The position numbers and the translations under genes are program-made. 59,587 bases of DNA from an uncultured Bacteroidota bacterium (GTDB lineage: Bacteria > Bacteroidota > Bacteroidia > Chitinophagales > Chitinophagaceae), in assembly GCA_903878475.1 (NCBI GenBank), contig CAIRHQ010000084.1, positions 1 to 59,587 on the forward strand, given 5' to 3'. Position 1 is the stretch's first letter, and the number at the start of each line of letters is the position of its first letter. Shown piece after piece: positions 10,809-19,646 of this stretch. Below the pieces are notes generated by a model. That model saw nothing but the letters and a program-made list of their open reading frames with translations. It was not told where the DNA came from and ran no database searches.

Positions 10809-12145
10809 TAGCGGTCAACGCCTCCCATAACTGGATCGATAGAAGCAACTGCACCGATGATGTCAGCGATCATTCCGCCTTCACTCATTGCAGAAGTTGC
10901 TTGCAAGTTATTAAAAGACGGTTCACGGAAATGCATACGATATGGATGCGTTCCGCCGTCAGAGACAATATGCGCTCCGAGTTCACCACGTGGTGATTCA
11001 ATCGCTGCATAAACCTGTCCGGTTGGAACGCGGAAACCTTCAGTTACTAATTTGAAGTGGTGAATCAAAGACTCCATTGATGTTCCCATGATTTCGCGGA
11101 TGTGATCAAGAGAGTTTCCAAGTCCATCGCCACCAAGAGCTAACTGCGCTGGCCATGCAATCTTCTTGTCGGCAACCATTACTGGCGCGCCTTGAAGTTT
11201 TTCTAACTTATCAAGTGCCTGCTCAACAATACGAAGTGATTGTTCAAGTTCATTCATGCGGATTAAGAAGCGACCATAAACATCGCAAGTATCTGCTGTA
11301 ATAACATCAAAGTTATAGTCTTCATATCCACAATAAGGTTGCATCTTGCGAAGATCCCAAGGAAGACCGGTAGAGCGAAGTACAGGCCCTGTGATTCCAA
11401 GAGTTGTGCAACCTGCAAGATCTAAATAGCCAATACCTTGTGTGCGCTTCATCCAAATAGAGTTTCCAACAAGCAGTGTTGTGTTGTCTTTGAAGTTTTT
11501 GCGCATCAACTTAACTGCATCACGAATCTTTGGAATCGCACCTTCAGGAAGATCCTGCTGGACTCCGCCTGGGCGGACATAGGCCATATTCATGCGAAGG
11601 CCTGTAATCATTTCAAAGAGATCTAGAACGATTTCGCGCTCACGGAAAGCAAAGAACATAGGTGAAATTGCACCGAGTTCGAGGGCTCCTGTACCAAGTG
11701 CCACCATGTGTGAAGAAATACGGTTGAGCTCCATCATCATCACGCGGATAACAGTTGCGCGCTCTGGAACATCGTTAGTAATTCCCAAGAGTTTTTCAAC
11801 CGCTAAGCAATAAGCAGTTTCATTAAAGAGTGGCCCTAGGTAATCCATACGTGTGACGAATGTTGTGCCCTGTGTCCAGCTGCGATATTCCATGTTCTTT
11901 TCAATACCTGTGTGAAGGTATCCAATTCCGCAACGTGCTTCGGTAACGGTTTCGCCTTCAAGTTCTAGAACTAAACGAAGCACACCGTGTGTTGATGGGT
12001 GCTGCGGACCCATGTTTACAACAACGCGCTCTTCTTTAGTAGAACCAATTTCTTGAACGAGTGAATCCCAATCGCCACCAGTTACTGAATAGACAGTTCC
12101 TTCAGTGGTATCACGAGATGGTGCATACGGATCAAAAGTTGTCAC
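10808..12145 (-). CDS. nuoD: NADH-quinone oxidoreductase subunit D
   Basis: 445 residues, the 49-kDa-type subunit related to NiFe hydrogenase large subunits, which builds the quinone pocket together with NuoB. Signatures are [20 protein letters not shown] near residues 43-62 (the HPSTHG histidine contacts quinone), [15 protein letters not shown] near 75-89 and the C-terminal ending GGVDR, where the hydrogenase active-site motif has been lost. It overlaps nuoC by four bases (ATGA). Confidence 0.97.
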   Translation of the reverse strand: MTTFDPYAPSRDTTEGTVYSVTGGDWDSLVQEIGSTKEERVVVNMGPQHPSTHGVLRLVLELEGETVTEARCGIGYLHTGIEKNMEYRSWTQGTTFVTRMDYLGPLFNETAYCLAVEKLLGITNDVPERATVIRVMMMELNRISSHMVALGTGALELGAISPMFFAFREREIVLDLFEMITGLRMNMAYVRPGGVQQDLPEGAIPKIRDAVKLMRKNFKDNTTLLVGNSIWMKRTQGIGYLDLAGCTTLGITGPVLRSTGLPWDLRKMQPYCGYEDYNFDVITADTCDVYGRFLIRMNELEQSLRIVEQALDKLEKLQGAPVMVADKKIAWPAQLALGGDGLGNSLDHIREIMGTSMESLIHHFKLVTEGFRVPTGQVYAAIESPRGELGAHIVSDGGTHPYRMHFREPSFNNLQATSAMSEGGMIADIIGAVASIDPVMGGVDR

Positions 12146-12771
12146 TTGTAACTCCTTCGCTCATTAGGAGGCGGAGTTGTTGCACCTTTGTATTCAACTG
12201 GAATTCCACCAAGTGCATAATCCTTGCGTTGTGGGTGACCTTGCCAATCATCTGGCATCAAGATTCGTGTAAGACCTGGATGACCATCAAAGATAATTCC
12301 AAACATGTCAAAAGTTTCGCGCTCGTGCCAGTTATTACCAGCCCATACTTCAACAACAGATGGAATATGTGCATCTGCATCAGGAACAGAAACTTCTAAA
12401 CGCACACGTCGATTATTAGTAAGTGAAAGTAGAGGATAAACCGCATGTAGTTCGCGGCCTGCATCAGTTGGGTAATGAATGCCAGAAACACCCATGCACA
12501 TTTCAAACTTCAATGTGTCACGAAGAATCATTGATACTTCAACAAGTTTTTCACGCTTTACATGCAGAGTTAATTCACCGCGATCAACAACCACGCGCTC
12601 AATTGCCTCTGAAAATAATGGGTACGCGCGCTCTAAATCATCGGCAACTTCATCAAAATAGCTGCCATAGGGACGCTCAGATGAGCCTGTAGAGGCCGCT
12701 GTGCGAACTAGTCCGCCATAGCCAGATGTGTCTCCGGTGCCACGGGCACCAAACATTCCTTGATCGCTCAT
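12142..12771 (-). CDS. nuoC: NADH-quinone oxidoreductase subunit C
   Basis: 209 residues. The core (about residues 60-195) is the 30-kDa complex I subunit with the signature [20 protein letters not shown] near 149-168 followed by [21 protein letters not shown]. The first 45 residues are glycine and serine rich and probably disordered, as is usual for actinobacterial NuoC. NuoC bridges NuoD and NuoB in the peripheral arm. It abuts nuoB with no gap. Confidence 0.96.
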   Translation of the reverse strand: MSDQGMFGARGTGDTSGYGGLVRTAASTGSSERPYGSYFDEVADDLERAYPLFSEAIERVVVDRGELTLHVKREKLVEVSMILRDTLKFEMCMGVSGIHYPTDAGRELHAVYPLLSLTNNRRVRLEVSVPDADAHIPSVVEVWAGNNWHERETFDMFGIIFDGHPGLTRILMPDDWQGHPQRKDYALGGIPVEYKGATTPPPNERRSYK

Positions 12772-13329
12772 TTATGCCAGCAAGCCCTTCATCTCAATAG
12801 TTGGCTTTGCATTCATTGCAGCAAGCTCAACTTCCTTGATGATTTCTGCGCGATTTGAACCAAGTTTTTCATCATAAATCTTTGAGTGAAGTTTCAAGAT
12901 TGCATCGAGCAACATCTCAGGACGTGGTGGGCAACCTGGCAGATAAATATCTACTGGAACAACGTGGTCCACACCTTGCACGATTGCGTAGTTGTTAAAC
13001 ATTCCACCTGATGATGCGCAGGCACCCATTGCAATAACCCATTTAGGGGCTGCCATTTGATCGTAAATCTGTCGTAGTACTGGCGCCATTTTGTTTGATA
13101 CTCGACCGGCAACGATCATCAAATCTGCCTGTCGTGGAGAGGCGCGGAAAACTTCCATACCAAAACGTGAAATGTCATATTTAGCAGCTGATCCAACAGC
13201 CATCATTTCAATTGCACAACATGCAAGACCAAATGTTGCAGGCCACAAAGAGTTCTTACGCATGTAACCTGCAAGTTTTTCTACCGTTGTTAAAACAAAG
13301 CCGCTTGGGATTTTCTCTTCAAGACCCAT
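12772..13329 (-). CDS. nuoB: NADH-quinone oxidoreductase subunit B (4Fe-4S N2)
   Basis: 185 residues. NuoB holds cluster N2, the last iron-sulfur centre before the quinone. All four cysteine ligands are present: the adjacent pair in LACCAIEMM (Cys 37 and 38), Cys 104 in [10 protein letters not shown] and Cys 133 in PGCPPRPE. The gene follows nuoA after three bases. Confidence 0.97.
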   Translation of the reverse strand: MGLEEKIPSGFVLTTVEKLAGYMRKNSLWPATFGLACCAIEMMAVGSAAKYDISRFGMEVFRASPRQADLMIVAGRVSNKMAPVLRQIYDQMAAPKWVIAMGACASSGGMFNNYAIVQGVDHVVPVDIYLPGCPPRPEMLLDAILKLHSKIYDEKLGSNRAEIIKEVELAAMNAKPTIEMKGLLA

Positions 13330-13332
13330 CGA

Positions 13333-13704
13333 TTAATCCCATTCCAATCCACCGCGTCGCCACACATATGCATATGCAATAAATACTGTTCCAATAAAAA
13401 TTGCCATCTCAACTAAACCAAAGATGCCTAGGGCATCAAAAGTAACTGCCCATGGATAAAGGAAGACAATTTCAATATCAAAGATGATAAAAAGCATCGC
13501 AGTTAAGAAATACTTAACTGGAAAACGTCCACCTTCTGCAGCTTGCGGTGATGGTTCGATTCCGCACTCATATGCATCGGCTTTAGCGCGGTTGTATCGC
13601 GCAGGACCAGTGAGTGCTCCAGCAACAACTGAGATCATTGCAAAACCAAAACCGATTGCCCCTAGCGCCAAAATCGGCACGTATGGATTTGATGTGGATA
13701 TCAC
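13333..13704 (-). CDS. nuoA: NADH-quinone oxidoreductase subunit A, leaderless GTG start
   Basis: NuoA is a three-helix membrane subunit at the NuoH/NuoJ/NuoK interface. Seen are ECGIEPSPQAAEGGRFPVKY near residues 46-65 and FDIEIVFLYPWAV near 75-87, both diagnostic. The longest open frame begins at 13,782, but its first 26 residues do not resemble NuoA. I therefore choose the GTG at 13,704, giving 123 residues. A -10 box lies exactly seven bases upstream of that GTG, so the mRNA probably begins at the start codon. This is the first gene of the 14-gene operon. Confidence 0.9.
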   Translation of the reverse strand: MISTSNPYVPILALGAIGFGFAMISVVAGALTGPARYNRAKADAYECGIEPSPQAAEGGRFPVKYFLTAMLFIIFDIEIVFLYPWAVTFDALGIFGLVEMAIFIGTVFIAYAYVWRRGGLEWD

Positions 13705-13711
13705 GTGTGAA

Positions 13712-13717
13712 ATCTTA
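13712..13717 (-). promoter_or_regulatory. Probable -10 box of the nuo operon (leaderless)
   Basis: TAAGAT on the minus strand matches the actinobacterial TANNNT -10 consensus. Seven bases separate it from the GTG of nuoA, the spacing expected when transcription starts on the first base of the start codon. No clear -35 match is seen. Confidence 0.55.
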
Positions 13718-13744
13718 GAGTCGCCGGAGGCGTGCCGGTGACCG

Positions 13745-14437
13745 CTACCCCTTAATCCCGCTGTGAACTGCAACAACCCCACCGGTCAGGTTTTTCCAGG
13801 TGATCTGTGACCAGCCCGCCTTTTCCATCGACTTGGCTAAAGCGCCTTGATCAGGCCAGGCACGGATCGATTCGGCGAGATAGATATAGGCATCGGGGTT
13901 GGATGAGCTCTTGCGGGCGATTACCGGCAGCAGCCTCATCAAATACTCGGTATATATGGTGCGAAATAGCGGCCAGGTGGGGTGGCTGAACTCAACTATG
14001 ACCATCCGTCCGCCAGGCTTGGCCACGCGCAGGGCTTCTGCGAGCGCCTTGGGGTAATCAACCGTGTTTCGAAGGCCATAGGAGATGGTCACAACGTCAA
14101 AAGTATTGGCCTCAAAGGGCAGATTGAGCGCATCGGCCTTGGAGAAGTGTAGATAGGGGCGGGTTTTGCGGCCCACAGCCAGCATCCCCTCAGAGAAATC
14201 AGTGGCAAAGACCGTGGCGCCGGCTTTATGCAGGGGCTCTGAGGATGAGCCAGGACCTGCCGCTACATCTAGGATTTTCATCCCTGGGGCTGGGGCGATG
14301 ATCGTGGTCGCCGCTTTTCGCCAGGCTTTGGTGCGGCCCAGGCTCAAAAGATCATTGACCAGGTCATATCGCTTGGCTACACCATCAAACATCGCCGCGA
14401 CTTCATCGGGATCTTTATTCAAATTCGCGCGCGACAT
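13745..14437 (-). CDS. menG: Demethylmenaquinone methyltransferase (MenG/UbiE)
   Basis: Transfers a methyl group from SAM to demethylmenaquinone, the last step of menaquinone synthesis. The protein shows the UbiE signatures YDLVNDLLSLGRTKAWRK near residues 24-41, the SAM-binding ILDVAAGPGSSS near 53-64, FATDFSEGML and ISYGLRNTVDYPKALAEALR near 117-136. I chose the ATG at 14,437, which has an AAGGGAG ribosome site nine bases upstream, over upstream starts at 14,443 and 14,470. The gene is markedly GC rich: two hand-counted 60-base lines give 63 and 68% against 42% in flanking genes, and codons end mainly in G or C. This suggests replacement by foreign DNA. Confidence 0.93.
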   Translation of the reverse strand: MSRANLNKDPDEVAAMFDGVAKRYDLVNDLLSLGRTKAWRKAATTIIAPAPGMKILDVAAGPGSSSEPLHKAGATVFATDFSEGMLAVGRKTRPYLHFSKADALNLPFEANTFDVVTISYGLRNTVDYPKALAEALRVAKPGGRMVIVEFSHPTWPLFRTIYTEYLMRLLPVIARKSSSNPDAYIYLAESIRAWPDQGALAKSMEKAGWSQITWKNLTGGVVAVHSGIKG

Positions 14438-14499
14438 GGCCATATTCTCCCTTGAAGTAGGCTCATCCACAACTTACGGCGCGAGAAAGGTATGTGGCT

Positions 14500-15084
14500 A
14501 TGTCATTTCCAACTACATCACTTCGGGCGCTAGTAATCCCCCGCGCAACTGCGCTGAGTAATGCCGTTGTGATCGTTGGCGGAGTGGTCGTTCTTTCAGC
14601 TTTGGCGCAGATCGCCATTGCAGTACCTGGCTCGCCAGTTCCAGTCACAGGGCAAACTTTGGGTGTGCTTTTAATTGGCACTACATATGGCGCATCACTT
14701 GGTGTGGCAACTTTTGCACTCTACTTATTAGCAGGAGTTGCTGGGGCACCGGTTTTTGCAGGTTCCGGTTTTGGTATCGAAAGAGTTATCGGTGCAACTG
14801 GTGGTTATTTAGTAGGAATGCTTCTCTCAACTTTTGTTTTAGGTTTTTTTGCACAAAAGCGCTTTGATCAAAAATTTACAACTGCGCTTCCTTCAATGCT
14901 TATTGGAACATTAATAACTTTCACCGTTGGTCTTCTCTGGTTACACCAATTCACTGGAAAAAGTTGGAGCTGGACAATCAACGCGGGTTTAACACCATTT
15001 ATTGTTGGTGAGGCGTTAAAGGTTCTTATTGCCGGAACATCACTTCCACTTCTTTGGCGTTTAGTTAATCGAAAGCACGCTTAA
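14500..15084 (+). CDS. bioY: BioY biotin transporter substrate-binding component
   Basis: About 195 residues with six membrane helices. BioY is the S-component that captures biotin for an ECF-type importer. Family hallmarks are PGSPVPVTGQTLGVLLIGT near residues 44-62, GVAGAPVFAGSGFG near 83-96 and GATGGYLVGMLLST. No ATPase or T-component gene is nearby, so it would use shared ECF modules or work alone. The start could be GTG 14,494 or ATG 14,500; the ATG has GAAAGG nine bases upstream. It is divergent from menG and 14 bases before menF. Confidence 0.92.
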   Translation: MSFPTTSLRALVIPRATALSNAVVIVGGVVVLSALAQIAIAVPGSPVPVTGQTLGVLLIGTTYGASLGVATFALYLLAGVAGAPVFAGSGFGIERVIGATGGYLVGMLLSTFVLGFFAQKRFDQKFTTALPSMLIGTLITFTVGLLWLHQFTGKSWSWTINAGLTPFIVGEALKVLIAGTSLPLLWRLVNRKHA

Positions 15085-15098
15085 GAAGCAGATAACTC

Positions 15099-16319
15099 AT
15101 GACTTCCCTTATCCCTGTAACAACTACTCGCCTTGGCGCGCACTTACCTCTACTTGATTTACTCCCTGATTCACAACCCTTTGCATGGGTCCGATCTGGT
15201 GAAGGTTTAGTTGGTTGGGGAGTTCATGCCACAACAACTGTTAGTGGTCCCCATCGTTTTGCAGATGCACGACATTGGTGGCAGAAACAGTTAGAAGGTT
15301 TCGCTGTTACAAATACCGTTCATGGAAATGGAACAGGTCCAGTTCTATTCTCATCTTTTTCTTTCTCACCCGATGATGTGTCGGTACTAGTTATCCCTAA
15401 AGTAATTGTGGGTAAAAAAGGTGATAAGTCATGGATTACATGGATCGGTTCTGAACCACAACCTGTATTGAACTCAGTTGCACCGAATCTTCCTAAAGTT
15501 AGTGTGGTGTGGGAAGTCAATGAAAATAGCGATCAAGCTTGGAAATCTCGCGTACAAACAGCTATCGATCGCATTCAAGGAGATGCTTTAGATAAAGTCG
15601 TATTGGCTAGAGATGCCCTCGGTAGTTCTCCAACTGCAATTGATGCGCGTTCGATTCTTCGAACCTTGGCCGCTGAATATCCTTCAACTTGGAACTTCTC
15701 TGTCTCTGGTTTAGTCGGTGCAACCCCTGAACTTCTTCTTCGATTAACCAAGAGCATGGTCACATCCCGCGTCTTGGCCGGAACTATTAGCAAAACAGGT
15801 GATGACGAACGTGATTTGGCGCTAGCTGCATCCCTTGCACGTTCATCAAAAGATTTAGAAGAGCATGAATACGCAGTGCGCTCTGTTGCAGATGCAATCG
15901 AACCCTACTGCACTTCAATCAACGTTCCTGAATCTCCATTTGTTTTGCACTTAGCAAATGTCATGCATCTTGCAACGGATGTGACCGGTGCACTTGCCGA
16001 AACTTTGGCACACGTTGATGCATTCACAATTCTTGAACAACTCCATCCATCGGCTGCGGTCTGTGGAACGCCTCGACCAAAAGCTGCAGCGCTCATTAGC
16101 GAAATTGAAGCAATGTCTCGTGGCCGATATGCAGGTCCTGTTGGATGGATCGATGCTGCAGGTGATGGTGAGTTAGGAATCGCACTGCGCTGTGGACAGA
16201 TTAAGGGTGATTCGATTCGAATATTTGCTGGTTGCGGAATTGTTGCAGGATCAGATCCTGTAAAAGAGTTAGCTGAAAGTGAAGCTAAGTTTGTTCCAAT
16301 GCGCAGTGCCCTTAAATAA
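15099..16319 (+). CDS. menF: Isochorismate synthase
   Basis: 406 residues, chorismate-binding family. It converts chorismate to isochorismate, the committed step toward menaquinone. Seen are DKVVLARDA near residue 168, LAGTISKTGDDERD near 227-240, PSAAVCGTPRPKA near 316-328, SRGRYAGPVGWIDAAGDGE near 340-358 and FAGCGIVAGSDPVKELAESE near 377-396, the standard catalytic and Mg-binding segments. Its neighbour menD, read toward it, uses the product, which argues for MenF rather than a siderophore EntC. The stop is one base from the menD stop. Confidence 0.92.
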   Translation: MTSLIPVTTTRLGAHLPLLDLLPDSQPFAWVRSGEGLVGWGVHATTTVSGPHRFADARHWWQKQLEGFAVTNTVHGNGTGPVLFSSFSFSPDDVSVLVIPKVIVGKKGDKSWITWIGSEPQPVLNSVAPNLPKVSVVWEVNENSDQAWKSRVQTAIDRIQGDALDKVVLARDALGSSPTAIDARSILRTLAAEYPSTWNFSVSGLVGATPELLLRLTKSMVTSRVLAGTISKTGDDERDLALAASLARSSKDLEEHEYAVRSVADAIEPYCTSINVPESPFVLHLANVMHLATDVTGALAETLAHVDAFTILEQLHPSAAVCGTPRPKAAALISEIEAMSRGRYAGPVGWIDAAGDGELGIALRCGQIKGDSIRIFAGCGIVAGSDPVKELAESEAKFVPMRSALK

Positions 16320-16320
16320 T

Positions 16321-17895
16321 TTAAATCGAGTTCATCGATTCATAAATAGCTTTTAGAGAATCTGCATTTGCTTCTCGTGAAGGCACATTAGCCACAACGA
16401 CGCTTATTCCTTTTACGGGACTGGCTAATACTTTCTTTAACGCATCTAAAGATGTAATAGTTGAAGCGTTGATTCCCATCGCTGTTGCTATCGCTGCTGG
16501 ATCTAGACCGTGAGGTGTTCCAAAGACGGATTCGAAACCTTCAACTCCACGCTGAGGCAAAGTTGAGAATATTCCCCCACCATCGTTATTAATGACTATA
16601 AAGCAGCAGTTAATATCTTCACCTTGAATCAATCCAGTTAAATCATGCAAGAAAGAGAGATCTCCCAGCAGAGCAAATGTCGCTGTGCTTGCAGATGCGA
16701 TTCCAAGTGCCGTAGAGATATTTCCATCGATTCCAGCTAACCCACGGTTTGCATATGTAGTTACACCAGTTCGAGGGGTCGCAAAACCTTCTAAGTCACG
16801 GATAGGTCGTGATGATGAGACAAAGAGCGATGACGCATTAGGGATGGATGCTGCGATTTGCCTTGCAATCGTGGCTTCTGTAAATCCAGTAAGGGCATCG
16901 ATGTTTTTTGCACAGCGCGATGCATATTTTTGCCATAACTCCATCCATTCCTCTGATCCCTTACGGGTATTTAACTGAGGGATTTCTACAAAACGCTTAT
17001 CCGCTTGCCTGTCGCTATCAACAGTTGCAATGCGTGGATCAATAACAATTTGAGTTGGGGCTAGCTTCACAAATGCATTAATTGAACGGGATAAAGTTGT
17101 ACGACCAATAACAATAACTGTTTGTGGAATAAGAGCTGCACGAATCTGAGCAGAAGTTAAAAAGATTGAAGCGTGAGCAACTGCCTGCGGAAATGAAAGT
17201 GGATCTTCAGAAATAACTGGCCAACCCAATTCATTAGCAAAGTTATTAACGGCATCGACAGTTAAACCGCCGCGATCATGTCCAATTACTAAAACACCAC
17301 GTGTTGCATCACTTTTTAGTGTGGTGGCTTTAGTTCTGGATTCAAAAACTTTTGGTGCAACTTTAATCTCATCTAGCCATTGTGTTGAATCATCAGGCAG
17401 CATTGGTTCATCAAATTGAAGATTGAGGTGGACTGGACCGTTGCGCAAACTATCGAAAGGTAGTTCCATAGGAAAAACTGGTCCATCGATATCTGCAAAA
17501 TATCTCACTGCTTTTCCATAAATGCGCGCTTGCTCGGTAGTTTGATTGGCACCTGTTTTTCGCAATATTGCTGGGCGATCTGCAGTTAAAACTAAGAGCG
17601 GAGCATTGGTATGGCTAGCCTCTAATACCGCTGGATGGTAGTTGGCAACAGCGGTTCCGCTCGTGCAGAGGATTGGCACAGGCCGACCCGTTGCTTTAAT
17701 AATTCCTAGCGCAAAAAACGCTGCCGTGCGCTCATCGATTCTCACATGTAGTTTTATTAATCCACGTTTAGATGCTGCGGCAAATGCAAGAGAAAGCGGT
17801 GCGTTGCGAGAGCCTGGTGAAACTACAACATCGCTAATTCCGGCCTCAATAATCTGGCGAACTATTACACGGGCAAGACTGGTTGAGTTATTCAT
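16321..17895 (-). CDS. menD: SEPHCHC synthase (MenD)
   Basis: Thiamine-diphosphate enzyme joining isochorismate and 2-oxoglutarate to form 2-succinyl-5-enolpyruvyl-6-hydroxy-3-cyclohexene-1-carboxylate. From the chosen ATG at 17,895 the protein is 524 residues. It has VSPGSRNAPLSLAF near residues 24-37, the catalytic-glutamate segment RIDERTAAFFALG near 51-63, the ThDP/Mg motif GDLSFLHDL and INNDGGGIFSTLPQ near 420-450. The longer frame to 17,937 adds residues that only read through the end of menC. The ATG overlaps the menC stop (ATGA), so the two genes are translationally coupled. Confidence 0.95.
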   Translation of the reverse strand: MNNSTSLARVIVRQIIEAGISDVVVSPGSRNAPLSLAFAAASKRGLIKLHVRIDERTAAFFALGIIKATGRPVPILCTSGTAVANYHPAVLEASHTNAPLLVLTADRPAILRKTGANQTTEQARIYGKAVRYFADIDGPVFPMELPFDSLRNGPVHLNLQFDEPMLPDDSTQWLDEIKVAPKVFESRTKATTLKSDATRGVLVIGHDRGGLTVDAVNNFANELGWPVISEDPLSFPQAVAHASIFLTSAQIRAALIPQTVIVIGRTTLSRSINAFVKLAPTQIVIDPRIATVDSDRQADKRFVEIPQLNTRKGSEEWMELWQKYASRCAKNIDALTGFTEATIARQIAASIPNASSLFVSSSRPIRDLEGFATPRTGVTTYANRGLAGIDGNISTALGIASASTATFALLGDLSFLHDLTGLIQGEDINCCFIVINNDGGGIFSTLPQRGVEGFESVFGTPHGLDPAAIATAMGINASTITSLDALKKVLASPVKGISVVVANVPSREANADSLKAIYESMNSI

Positions 17896-18818
17896 CCGAG
17901 TAGCTCCGCAGTTCTCATGATTCGATTCTTCCACCATTCATAACGATCTGCAGAGACTTCAAGCCCATTAAACTTTGGAACAATCTCATTAATTGCTATC
18001 GAGCCATCAATAATCGCGAGTTCAGCTAGATTTGCTGACAAAAGCGAGCCTGTTGCTAAACCGCAGGCGTAATCTAAAGTTTGAATCGAAGCAGCTAATT
18101 TGAGGCCGTAATTAATTCCAACCGCGCTTTCCAACGCACTTGAGACAACAACTGGAAGTTTGTGGTGCTGGGCTAATTTATGTGCTCGGACAATTCCCCC
18201 AAGAGGTTGTACTTTTAACATCAAAATATCAACTGCCCCGTTTAGATCTATATCGAATGGATCTTTACTTTTACGCAAAACTTCATCGCCAACTATTTTT
18301 ACATCAACCCGGCTTTTAAGTTCTCTTAACTCCTCAACCGTTGTACATGGTTGTTCGACATATTCAATCTCCCCACAAAGATCTAAGAATTTTGCAGCTT
18401 GATCAACGCTCCACAGACCATTGACATCAATTCGAATCTTTGCCATTGGCGAGAGTTTTCTTACCATAGCAATACGAGCTAAATCCTCATCATGATTTGA
18501 TCCAACTTTTATCTTTACCGCTGTGCAACCAGGAAATGTTGAAAGAATTCGATTAATTTCACTCTCGCCATTAAGTGCCGGCATCGTTGCATTAACTGAA
18601 ATACTGCTTCGAAATAACTCTGGTGGTGGAACAGTCGCTGCTTCAATCGCACACGCTAACCACGGAGCACATTCCTGATCGTCATACTCAAGAAAGGGTG
18701 AAAACTCAGCCCAGCCTTGGGGGCCTTCAAATACTGCTACTTCACGGTAATTGATCCCACGAAAATTACTCTTCGTTGGCAGGCTTACAACTCTTAACGA
18801 GTCAAGAATCAAATACAA
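17892..18818 (-). CDS. menC: o-Succinylbenzoate synthase (MenC), 5' end at the chimera boundary
   Basis: Enolase-superfamily dehydratase that makes o-succinylbenzoate from the MenD/MenH product. The second catalytic lysine region VKIKVGSN lies near residues 99-106 and the metal ligands in RIDVNGLW, EYVEQP and IVGDEVL. The frame begins at a TTG at 18,818 (MYLILDSLRVVSLP); an in-frame stop lies just upstream and no ribosome site is seen. The last few codons may therefore have been lost where the contig changes organism. Length of about 308 residues suits actinobacterial MenC. Confidence 0.88.
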   Translation of the reverse strand: MYLILDSLRVVSLPTKSNFRGINYREVAVFEGPQGWAEFSPFLEYDDQECAPWLACAIEAATVPPPELFRSSISVNATMPALNGESEINRILSTFPGCTAVKIKVGSNHDEDLARIAMVRKLSPMAKIRIDVNGLWSVDQAAKFLDLCGEIEYVEQPCTTVEELRELKSRVDVKIVGDEVLRKSKDPFDIDLNGAVDILMLKVQPLGGIVRAHKLAQHHKLPVVVSSALESAVGINYGLKLAASIQTLDYACGLATGSLLSANLAELAIIDGSIAINEIVPKFNGLEVSADRYEWWKNRIMRTAELLG

Positions 18819-18846
18819 ACTTCATATTCAACATTTAGTGCGCAAT
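18819..18846. other. Actinobacteria-to-Bacteroidota boundary
   Basis: These 28 bases separate the start of an actinobacterial menC from the stop of a Bacteroidota trpA. All genes to the left fit Actinomycetota and all to the right fit Bacteroidota, with different promoter style, ribosome-site use and codon choice. No integrase, tRNA, repeat or mobile element lies here. A misassembly of two genomes is the simplest explanation. Confidence 0.85.
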
Positions 18847-19644
18847 TTAATTGGTTTTTGGCAATTCAGCCTTTTCCCTGATGGTATTTACAAATTCTTT
18901 AGTAATTGTAGAGATATCGCCACCGGATCTTAAGGCGAGGATATAGGCAGAGCCGATGATGGCTCCCTGAACATAACTTGATATCTTACTAAAACCCGCA
19001 TGATCCTTTATTCCAAAGCCCACGAGTATCGGATTTCGCAATTGCAGGGATTTCAGTCTGGCCAGATAGGCTTCCTGCTGCTGCATATCGATCGCTTGTC
19101 CGGTAGTAGCCGAAGAAGATACCGCATAAATAAACCCGCTCCCAAGCGTATCGATCTTTCTGATCCTTGCCTCCGAGGTTTCGGGACTGATCAGAAAAAT
19201 AAAACAAAGCCCATATTGTAAGAACATGTCTTGATATTCATTTTCAAACTCATGCATCGGCAGGTCGGGAATAATAAGTCCGGTTACCCCTGCCGCTGAA
19301 GCTTCCCTGCAAAACTTTTCCATACCAAATTGGAGAATGGGATTCAGGTAACCCATCAGGATCACGGGAATATGCATGGATGGGTTGATCTGCAACAGTT
19401 GTTCCAACAAAACAGCAATGCTCATTCCATTTTGCAAGGCTATTGAATTGCTGAATTGTATCACCGGTCCATCGGCAAGCGGATCGCTGTATGGCATACC
19501 CAGTTCAATGATATCGGCACCATGTGCCTGCAAAGCCTTCATCACCTCTCCTGTGCTATTCAATTCCGGATAGCCTGCTGTACAGTACATATTTAGTATG
19601 GGCCGATGATGCTGTTCAAATAAATGGGTGAGTTTGTTCTGCAT
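18847..19644 (-). CDS. trpA: Tryptophan synthase alpha chain
   Basis: 265 residues, TIM barrel. It cleaves indole-3-glycerol phosphate to indole, which is channelled to TrpB. The catalytic pair is visible as Glu 47 and Asp 58 in ADIIELGMPYSDPLADGP, and the phosphate-binding loop as PILVGFGIKD near residue 207. It is the last gene of the trp operon and lies two bases after a small lipoprotein gene. Anything downstream of it in its own genome is missing because the contig switches organism 28 bases later. Confidence 0.97.
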   Translation of the reverse strand: MQNKLTHLFEQHHRPILNMYCTAGYPELNSTGEVMKALQAHGADIIELGMPYSDPLADGPVIQFSNSIALQNGMSIAVLLEQLLQINPSMHIPVILMGYLNPILQFGMEKFCREASAAGVTGLIIPDLPMHEFENEYQDMFLQYGLCFIFLISPETSEARIRKIDTLGSGFIYAVSSSATTGQAIDMQQQEAYLARLKSLQLRNPILVGFGIKDHAGFSKISSYVQGAIIGSAYILALRSGGDISTITKEFVNTIREKAELPKTN

Positions 19645-19646
19645 AA

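Noticed and set aside
1-18846. Horizontal transfer of the nuo/men block into a Bacteroidota genome.
   Set aside because: No integration signature, the block ends at the window edge, and gene style on each side is consistently native to its phylum. A chimera explains it better.
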